From Telluria mixta (GTDB lineage Bacteria > Pseudomonadota > Gammaproteobacteria > Burkholderiales > Burkholderiaceae_D): a stretch of 64,000 bases of DNA. The first letter of the stretch is position 1. Each line of letters starts with the position of its first letter. The position numbers and the translations under genes were made by a program. This document shows positions 57,925 to 64,000 of this stretch, piece after piece. Under the pieces are notes generated by a model. That model saw nothing but the letters and a program-made list of their open reading frames with translations. It was not told the origin of the DNA and did no database searches. The stretch is taken from contig NZ_CP119520.1 in NCBI RefSeq assembly GCF_029223865.1, positions 930,001 to 994,000 of the forward strand, given 5' to 3'.

Positions 57925-60603
57925 TTATTCGCCCGCGACCGCCTTCTTGGTTGCCGTCGCGCGCTTCGCCGGGGCCTTGCGGGCCGCGGCCGTCTTGGCC
58001 GGGGCTTTGGTCGCAGCAGCCTTGGCCGGGGCCTTCGTCGCCGCAGCTTTGCGCGCGGCCGGCTTGGCGGCCGCCGTCTCCGCGCCGCTGTCGGCACCGT
58101 CACCCTCGTCCTTCGGTTTCGCGCCCGGCTTGGCCTTGCGCTCCTCGAACTCGAAGCTGATCTTGCCATCCTTGCCGCGCACGAGGAAGGCCTTGAACGA
58201 CCGGCGGGTACGCTGCGAGACGAAGCCCGGCAGCAGATCCGTCTTGCCCTCGTTCAGCAGCTTGGCCATCTGCTCGGGCAGGATTTCCTGCTGCAGGATG
58301 ATGCGGCTGCTGCGGAAATCGCAGGTCTTCGGCTTGGCCACCGTGTGCTCGCAGACGTACGCGAGGCCCATCTCGTAGACGTTGCCGGTGCATTTCGGGC
58401 ACGGGCCGAGCGGCGTCTGGCCGGTGAAGTCGACGCCCTCGCCGTCCTCGCCCTCGTCCTGGTCCTGGCCGAAGTCGAATTCCAGCTTGTAGTTGTGGAT
58501 GTCCTCGTCGCGCACGATGCGCAGGATCGCGGCAAACGGCCGGCCCATCTTCGAGCGGAAGCCCTGCAGCGGGCCGATCGTGCGGTTCGCCAGCAATTCC
58601 TCGACTTCCTCGATCTCGAACTGGCGGCTGCCGGGCACCTTGCTCATCGAGAAATCGCACTTGGTGCAGGCAAAGCGGCGGTAGTTTTCCTTGACGACGC
58701 CGCCGCAGTTCGGGCACGGCGTGCGCAACGTCGCGTACTCGCCCGGGATCGTGTCGTTGTTGTATTCCTTGGCGCGCTTGACGATGATCTCGGTCATCTC
58801 GGCGATCTCGCGCATGAATTCTTCACGCGAAATCTGGCCCTTTTCCATCTGCGACAGCTTGTATTCCCACTCGCCCGTCAGTTCCGGCGCCGTCAGTTCG
58901 TTCACGCCCAGGCCGCGCAGCAGGGTCATCAGCTGGAACGCCTTGGCGGTCGGGATCAGCTCGCGCCCTTCGCGCAGCAGGTATTTTTCCGTCAGCAGGC
59001 CTTCGATGATTGCCGCGCGCGTGGCCGGCGTGCCAAGGCCCTTGCCGGCCATCGCGTCGCGCAGTTCGTCGGAATCGACCAGCTTGCCGGCACCTTCCAT
59101 CGCCGACAGCAGGGTCGCTTCGTTGTAGCGTGCGGGCGGTTTCGTGACGAGGCCGTTGGCGTTGACCTTTTCAGTGCGCACCTTCTCGCCCTTCGCCACC
59201 GGCACGAGGCTGGCGCCGTCCTTGTCGTCGCCCGTCGTGTCCTTGCCGTACACGGCCAGCCAGCCGGGGTTCGTCATGACCTTGCCTTCGGTCTTGAACT
59301 GGTGCCCTTCCACTTCCGTATAACGGGTCGTGACGAGGAATTCCGCGGCCGGGAAGAACACGGCCATGAAGCGGCGGGTGACGAGGTCGTACAGCTTCTG
59401 TTCCGGCTCGGACAGGTTCTTCGGCACGACGCCGGTCGGGATGATCGCGAAGTGGTCCGAGATCTTGCTGTTGTCGAAGATGCGCTTGTTCGGCTTGACC
59501 CAGCCCTTGTCCAGGATCTGCTTGGCGAACTGGTGGTAGTTCGGGTTGCCCTTCAAGACTTCCAAGGTCGACTGGACGGTGCTCAGGTAGTCTTCCGGCA
59601 GCGCGCGCGAATCGGTACGGGGATAGGTCAGCACCTTGTGCTTTTCGTACAGCGCCTGGGCCAGGCCCAGCGTGTTCTTCGCGGAGAAGCCGAAGCGGCC
59701 GTTGGCCTCGCGCTGCAGCGACGTCAGGTCGAACAGCGCGGGCGCCATCGACGTCGTCGGTTTCGACTCCTCGGTGACGTTACCTTGCTTGCCCATGCAG
59801 GCGGCGACGATCGCTTCCGCGTCGACCTTAGCCCACAGGCGCTCGGCGCGTTTTTCCGGGTCGGCGTCGTCCTTCTTGAACTTCGTGTCGAGCCAGCGGC
59901 CTTCGTACATGCCGGCCTCGGCGCGGAATTCCGCGCGCACTTCCCAGTAATCGCGCGGCACGAATTTCTTGATCTTCTCTTCGCGCTCGACGACGATCGA
60001 CAGGGTCGGCGTCTGCACGCGGCCCACGGTCGTCAGGTAGAAACCGCCTTCCTTCGAGTTGAACGCGGTCATCGCGCGGGTGCCGTTGATGCCGATCAGC
60101 CAATCGGCTTCCGAGCGGCAGCGCGCGGCGTCGGCCAGCGGCAGCATTTCCTGGTCGGTGCGCAGATGGGCGAAGCCGTCGCGGATCGCGTTCGCCGTCA
60201 TCGACTGCAGCCACAGGCGCTTGACGGTCTGCTTGGCCTTGGCGTTCTGGGCGATCAGGCGGAAGATCAGTTCACCTTCGCGGCCCGCGTCGCATGCGTT
60301 GATCAGGGTATCGACATCCTTGCGCTTGATCAGCTTGTTCAGCACTTTGAGGCGCGACTCGGTCTTCGCGATCGGATTCAGCGCGAAGTACGGCGGAATC
60401 ATCGGCAGGTGCGTAAAACTCCATTTGCCGCGCTTGACGTCGTATTCCTCGGGCACCGCGATCTCGAGCAGGTGGCCGACGGCGGACGACAGGACGTATT
60501 CGTCGGATTCGAAATACTCATCGTGCTTGGTAAAGCCGCCGAGCGCCTTGGCGATGTCATTCGCCACGGAGGGCTTTTCGGCAATGATGAGGGCTTTGGT
60601 CAT
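57925..60603 (-). CDS. topB: DNA topoisomerase III with basic C-terminal tail
   Basis: An 892-residue type IA topoisomerase that decatenates DNA. The Toprim domain has IIAEKPSVANDIAKALG and CDAGREGELIF. The active-site tyrosine is Y327 in KVLTYPRTDSR (E. coli TopB Y328). The C-terminal part carries zinc-ribbon-like cysteines (CPNCGGVV...FACTKC; CPKCTGNVY). Residues 844-892 form an Ala/Lys/Pro tail of AAAKPAARKAAATKAPAK type, like histone H1 or the tails of betaproteobacterial HU-like proteins. It is longer than E. coli TopB (653) because of these extensions. Confidence 0.95.
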   Translation of the reverse strand: MTKALIIAEKPSVANDIAKALGGFTKHDEYFESDEYVLSSAVGHLLEIAVPEEYDVKRGKWSFTHLPMIPPYFALNPIAKTESRLKVLNKLIKRKDVDTLINACDAGREGELIFRLIAQNAKAKQTVKRLWLQSMTANAIRDGFAHLRTDQEMLPLADAARCRSEADWLIGINGTRAMTAFNSKEGGFYLTTVGRVQTPTLSIVVEREEKIKKFVPRDYWEVRAEFRAEAGMYEGRWLDTKFKKDDADPEKRAERLWAKVDAEAIVAACMGKQGNVTEESKPTTSMAPALFDLTSLQREANGRFGFSAKNTLGLAQALYEKHKVLTYPRTDSRALPEDYLSTVQSTLEVLKGNPNYHQFAKQILDKGWVKPNKRIFDNSKISDHFAIIPTGVVPKNLSEPEQKLYDLVTRRFMAVFFPAAEFLVTTRYTEVEGHQFKTEGKVMTNPGWLAVYGKDTTGDDKDGASLVPVAKGEKVRTEKVNANGLVTKPPARYNEATLLSAMEGAGKLVDSDELRDAMAGKGLGTPATRAAIIEGLLTEKYLLREGRELIPTAKAFQLMTLLRGLGVNELTAPELTGEWEYKLSQMEKGQISREEFMREIAEMTEIIVKRAKEYNNDTIPGEYATLRTPCPNCGGVVKENYRRFACTKCDFSMSKVPGSRQFEIEEVEELLANRTIGPLQGFRSKMGRPFAAILRIVRDEDIHNYKLEFDFGQDQDEGEDGEGVDFTGQTPLGPCPKCTGNVYEMGLAYVCEHTVAKPKTCDFRSSRIILQQEILPEQMAKLLNEGKTDLLPGFVSQRTRRSFKAFLVRGKDGKISFEFEERKAKPGAKPKDEGDGADSGAETAAAKPAARKAAATKAPAKAAATKAPAKTAAARKAPAKRATATKKAVAGE

Positions 60604-60786
60604 AGGGTTCCTAGATCGGTCGGCTGTGTAAGCCGGCCATTTGATAGCTTATTAGTAACAACTGGCAGATAGCGGCCAATGATAAGCGGGTTGCCGCGCA
60701 ATCCGCAAGTAGACTCTGCCTGCGTGCGCCTTGATGCAACCCGGCCATGCTGCCTTGAAAAATACGCTTGATCTTGCTCTACCGCA

Positions 60787-60813
60787 AGAAAAAACGGGGC
60801 CGCAGCCCCGTTT
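60787..60813 (-). terminator. Rho-independent terminator after smg
   Basis: On the minus strand CGGGGC and GCCCCG pair around TGCG with flanking A/T pairs (AAACGGGGC / GCCCCGTTT), followed by TTTTTTC. It starts about 24 bases after the smg stop, so it ends the LysM-dprA-smg unit. Confidence 0.9.
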
Positions 60814-60836
60814 CACGTATTCATATAGTGGCGTCG

Positions 60837-61301
60837 TCAATGCAGCAGGCGCGGCGCGGCATCTTCCTCGTCCGATCCGAACAGGTCGTCGAACATCAGC
60901 GCGTCCGGCTCCTTGCCCTGGCTCCACAGGAGCATCAGGACGATGATCTTCAGCTTGCCCAGCGTGACGGGCGATTCGTCCAGCGCCAGCGCGCGTTCGA
61001 TGACGATCTCGCGCTGCGACGCGGTCAACAGGCCGGCCAGTTCCAGGAACTGGATGAAACCCACGGCGGCGCTGCCGAGCGTATCGACTTCCTGGGCGAT
61101 GTAGAAGCGCGTGCCGCTCGATTCGAGGGCAGGGTTGGTGGTCCCGGCCATTTCCGTCAGGCCATTCAGCCAGTCCAGCGCTTCGGAAATTTCGACATCG
61201 TCGAAACCGACGGCAGACAGCTTGCGTGCCAGGGCGGCCGGCTCGGGGCAGGCATCGGGACGGTAATACGTCTCGTAAAGATAGACTAGGATGTCGAACA
61301 T
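60837..61301 (-). CDS. smg: Smg family protein (DUF494)
   Basis: A 154-residue acidic protein, starting [20 protein letters not shown]. The core [21 protein letters not shown] and [20 protein letters not shown] matches Smg/DUF494, a small family next to dprA in beta- and gammaproteobacteria. ATG at 61301 is chosen because the conserved start begins there. Its role is unknown. It lies 108 bases downstream of dprA. Confidence 0.95.
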   Translation of the reverse strand: MFDILVYLYETYYRPDACPEPAALARKLSAVGFDDVEISEALDWLNGLTEMAGTTNPALESSGTRFYIAQEVDTLGSAAVGFIQFLELAGLLTASQREIVIERALALDESPVTLGKLKIIVLMLLWSQGKEPDALMFDDLFGSDEEDAAPRLLH

Positions 61302-61409
61302 GGTGACGCTACTGTAGCAGCTAAGCTCCGTGCGGCACAAGTGCGTCACGTGCTCCAATGCCGCGCGGAAACATCAGCGTTGTTTATCGGCCTTATCGCC
61401 TTCGCCACC

Positions 61410-62594
61410 CTATTTTCCGTGCATTATCCTCTGGATGAGGCCTCCCGGCAGCCGTTCGAGATGCCCCGACAACTCCAGCACGAGCAGGCGCGCGGCCAGT
61501 TCTCCGGGGCTACAGCCGAGGCGTGGCAGCAATGTGTCGGGGTCGACGGGGTCGTGGCCGATGGCATCCAGCAGCGCGGCGTCAGCCGGCGCGCTGAAGT
61601 GCCCGGCGGCACTGTTATCGATCTTGGTATCTATTAACGAAATATCTGCCGAGGGTAGGCGGGCCGCTTGCTGCGCCAGCAGGGGGGACAGCCCGAGCGC
61701 TTCCAGCACGTCCCGCGCGGTGTCGACGAGCTTCGCGCCGTCGCGGATCAACATGTGGCAGCCCTTGGCCAGCGCGGCGTGGATCGAGCCTGGAATCGCG
61801 AACACGTCGCGCCCCTGCTCGGCCGCCTGGCGCGCCGTGATCAGCGAGCCGGACTGCGCCGCCGCCTCGACGACGAGCACCCCGGCCGCGAGGCCGCTGA
61901 TGATCCGGTTCCGTTTGGGGAAATTGCCCGGCAGTGGAGGCGTGCCGACCGGATATTCGCTGACGATGCAGCCTTCCTGCGCGATGCGCTCGCCCAGCGC
62001 CCGGTTGCGGGCGGGATAAACGAGGTCGGGGCCCGTGCCGACGACGGCGACCGTGCCGCCGCAACGACGCAGCGCCCCCTCGTGCGCGGCCGCGTCGATC
62101 CCGAGCGCGAGACCGGACACGATGCACAGGCCGGCACCGGACAACGCCTCCGCGAACGCCTGCGCATTCGCCCTGCCCTGCGCACTGGCATTGCGGCTGC
62201 CGACGATGGCCAGGCACGGCCCGTCCAGCACATGGGCGTGTCCTCTAATATAAAGAAGCAAAGGCGGATCGGGGATCCGGGCCAGCAGTTCGGGATAGCC
62301 GGGCTCGCCCAGCGCGACGACGTGGTGGCCGGGCCGGGCGAGCCAGTCCAGCGTCGCATCGAGCAGGCGGCGGGTCGCGTCGGACGGCGGCTGCAGCAGC
62401 GCGTGCGCCTGGGCCGGGCTCACGTGGGCGGCGAGTGCCGGAAAGTCGGCGGCGAACACGGCGTCCGGGCTGCCGAACGCCGCCAGCAGCGCGGCGGCCG
62501 TGCGCGGTCCGATGCCGGCCGCCCGCTCCAGGCGGAGCCAGGCTGCCAGGGAGGTCGATCGTGCAGGCGCTGCGGAAAGGTCCGTGTCCTGCAC
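61410..62594 (-). CDS. dprA: DNA-processing protein DprA
   Basis: A 394-residue protein that loads RecA on incoming single-stranded DNA during natural transformation. The N-terminal helix-hairpin-helix region is seen in ERAAGIGPRTAAALLAAFGS. The Rossmann core has AIVGSRNASAQGRANAQAFA and GLCIVSGLALGIDAAAHEGA, and RNRIISGLAAGVLVVEAA. The C-terminal DML1-like winged helix is present (LPRLGCSPGELAARLLVLEL). It is 7 bases downstream of the LysM gene, so the two are co-transcribed. Confidence 0.95.
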   Translation of the reverse strand: MQDTDLSAAPARSTSLAAWLRLERAAGIGPRTAAALLAAFGSPDAVFAADFPALAAHVSPAQAHALLQPPSDATRRLLDATLDWLARPGHHVVALGEPGYPELLARIPDPPLLLYIRGHAHVLDGPCLAIVGSRNASAQGRANAQAFAEALSGAGLCIVSGLALGIDAAAHEGALRRCGGTVAVVGTGPDLVYPARNRALGERIAQEGCIVSEYPVGTPPLPGNFPKRNRIISGLAAGVLVVEAAAQSGSLITARQAAEQGRDVFAIPGSIHAALAKGCHMLIRDGAKLVDTARDVLEALGLSPLLAQQAARLPSADISLIDTKIDNSAAGHFSAPADAALLDAIGHDPVDPDTLLPRLGCSPGELAARLLVLELSGHLERLPGGLIQRIMHGK

Positions 62595-62601
62595 GGTGGA
62601 T

Positions 62602-63717
62602 TTACTCCGGTGATCGGGCGACGTCGCCGACCTGCACCGGTTTCGTCACCTGCATGACCAGTCCGTAAGAGACGCGGTCGAAAACCCGGAAGATGAACAG
62701 GTCGCCGTATTGCTCGTCCGGGAGCCTCAGTTTCGCCTTGCCGAACCCGAGGAAGCCTTTGCTTTCCGGGTCCGTCACGGTCTGCCCAAGATGATAAAGC
62801 TGCAGCACGGAGCCGACATCGAGTCCGTCAAGCGTGCCCCGGTTGACAGTCACGACCTGGTTCTGCGACGCGTAATTCGATTCGGACGCGAGCGCCATCA
62901 CGCGCGCCGCCACGGGCCGCACGGGCGCGTGCGGGACGTAGTTGCGCACCGGAGTCGGCGGCGTCGGCAATAAACGGTCGCCAACTCCCATTTCCTTCAC
63001 GGAGCGCCCGACGACGAACGTGTGGACGTCCGTGCCCGGCCCCGCTTCCTTCACGAGCCGCGCCGTGCCGACGTAGGCCGCCTCGTGGGCAACGACCTTG
63101 CCAGTGTCCGGATCGACCAGTTCCTTGCCCGGCCGGAATACCTGGAAACTCGTCGCCCCGTCGAGCGCGCCGCGCACGTAGATGCGGTCGCCCTCGCCCA
63201 GGTACAGCCGGTCTTCCTGGGCGGCGACGATGCGTGCGGCATTCGCCAGCGCCTGTGCCTCGACGACGAGCGGCTGGGTCAGGAACGGTTCGATCGCGCT
63301 GGCGGGAATCGCGGGCACGGCATTGCCCTGGTCGAGGTTTTCCGTGCGCAGTTGCGGAGAGAGACGCACGAGCGGCGGCTCGCCCGCATCGGACCCGGTG
63401 CCCGGCTTATTCAACGTGAGGCGGCCGCGGGCACGGTCGAAATAGACGATCTGGCCCGGATAGATCCAGTGCGGATTGCGGATCTCGTCGCGGTTCATGC
63501 CCCACACCTGGGGCCAGCACCATGGGTGCTCGAGGAAGGCGCCGGAAATATCCCACAAGGTATCGCCCTTCACGACGACGTGCTGGTCGGGGGCGTTCGG
63601 GCGGAACGCGCAGTTCGTAGCCGCATGGGCGGAAACGGCGGCGCAGGAGACGAAGACGGCCGCGGCGGCGGCGCGGAGCGCGAGCGACCGGGCAACGCCT
63701 GTGCTAAAATTTTTCAT
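62602..63717 (-). CDS. Secreted LysM-domain protein
   Basis: A 371-residue exported protein (signal about residues 1-32, ending in SAHA). The LysM motif follows, DQHVVVKGDTLWDISGAFLE...WPQVWGMNRDEIRNPHWIYPGQ (about residues 43-90). The rest is beta-rich with no recognised domain. ATG at 63717 is chosen because the signal peptide begins there. LysM binds peptidoglycan. This gene upstream of dprA and divergent from def matches a gene order I recall in Burkholderiales. Confidence 0.9.
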   Translation of the reverse strand: MKNFSTGVARSLALRAAAAAVFVSCAAVSAHAATNCAFRPNAPDQHVVVKGDTLWDISGAFLEHPWCWPQVWGMNRDEIRNPHWIYPGQIVYFDRARGRLTLNKPGTGSDAGEPPLVRLSPQLRTENLDQGNAVPAIPASAIEPFLTQPLVVEAQALANAARIVAAQEDRLYLGEGDRIYVRGALDGATSFQVFRPGKELVDPDTGKVVAHEAAYVGTARLVKEAGPGTDVHTFVVGRSVKEMGVGDRLLPTPPTPVRNYVPHAPVRPVAARVMALASESNYASQNQVVTVNRGTLDGLDVGSVLQLYHLGQTVTDPESKGFLGFGKAKLRLPDEQYGDLFIFRVFDRVSYGLVMQVTKPVQVGDVARSPE

Positions 63718-63969
63718 TGGAGAGTCCGTAAAGTGCCGTATCGACACGGGTGCTACGCCACCTCGGCCGGCAACAACGCAGGAACCAGACGACTCTTCGA
63801 CCGCGCAGCGGATCATGAAGGGTCGCAATAGTTGCCTTACTGAATCAAATTCTGCCGAGAAATCCCTGAACTAGCAAGACAAACCGCACCCGGGAGCGGG
63901 GGCGGCGTGTTGCGTTTATGCCCGCGCGGCCCAATATACCGATTACTGATTGATTTCGAATACACAGCC

Positions 63970-64000
63970 ATGGCCTTACTGAACATTCTCCGCTACCCCG
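63970..64000 (+). CDS. def: Peptide deformylase, N-terminal start (cut by window end)
   Basis: Only ten codons are in the window: MALLNILRYP. This matches the N-terminus of betaproteobacterial peptide deformylase, which removes the formyl group from nascent proteins. Its position, divergent from LysM-dprA, also fits. The active-site motifs lie beyond the window. Confidence 0.75.
   Translation, partial: MALLNILRYP

Overview
The window is a chromosomal segment of a high-GC betaproteobacterium, most likely of the Oxalobacteraceae (Massilia/Telluria group). This rests on protein resemblance and gene order: tyrS-dtd and dusB-fis-purH-ruvCAB on one strand, tyrS divergent from an M23 peptidase followed by anmK, argC-bactofilin-erpA beside rplM-rpsI, and def divergent from LysM-dprA-smg next to a topoisomerase III gene. 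Nothing in the window looks like a prophage, integrative element, CRISPR array, intact insertion sequence, tRNA or rRNA gene. Genes are densely packed and no intergenic gap exceeds about 380 bases.

Layout. 0-8 kb: tail of an alpha/beta hydrolase, polA, a DUF2782 protein, thrB with an overlapping membrane-protein gene, and uvrD. 8-18.8 kb is accessory: a SRPBCC protein, a hemerythrin protein, a secreted M13 metallopeptidase, an ECF sigma operon with two paralogous secreted proteins, a GH13 protein with altered catalytic residues, a secreted methionine-heptad repeat protein, glutathione-dependent formaldehyde dehydrogenase, and an ANTAR response regulator. 19-25.7 kb: secreted subtilase, valS, a DinB-like protein and small envelope proteins. 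25.7-37 kb is mostly core: ruvBAC, purH, fis, dusB, a histidine phosphatase, a PEBP protein, dtd-tyrS, an M23 peptidase and anmK.

37-44.3 kb: a LysR regulator divergent from a nitroreductase, a two-gene secreted unit containing a DUF2145 protein that resembles permuted NlpC/P60 enzymes, a Dabb protein, and a GH8-GH3 pair fitting xylo-oligosaccharide breakdown. 44.4-47.7 kb: erpA, a bactofilin, argC, a cluster of GGGGTCAG-type repeats, and rpsI-rplM. 47.9-57.6 kb holds two ABC systems, each linked to a peptidase: a TAP-like hydrolase followed by a NatAB-type ATPase and permease, and an ATPase followed by a 1193-residue permease fused to an M1 metallopeptidase; OsmC, coq7 and an unknown gene lie between. 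57.6-64 kb: an orphan antitoxin-like gene, topB with a histone-H1-like tail, smg, dprA, a LysM protein and the first codons of def.

The most unusual items are the permease-M1 fusion system, the strict methionine-heptad protein, the GH13 protein with Gln at the usual acid/base position, the ECF operon with its paralogous pair, the predicted permuted NlpC/P60 fold in DUF2145, and the inverted-repeat cluster upstream of argC. Calls rest on reading the sequence and on remembered family features; no database search was run.
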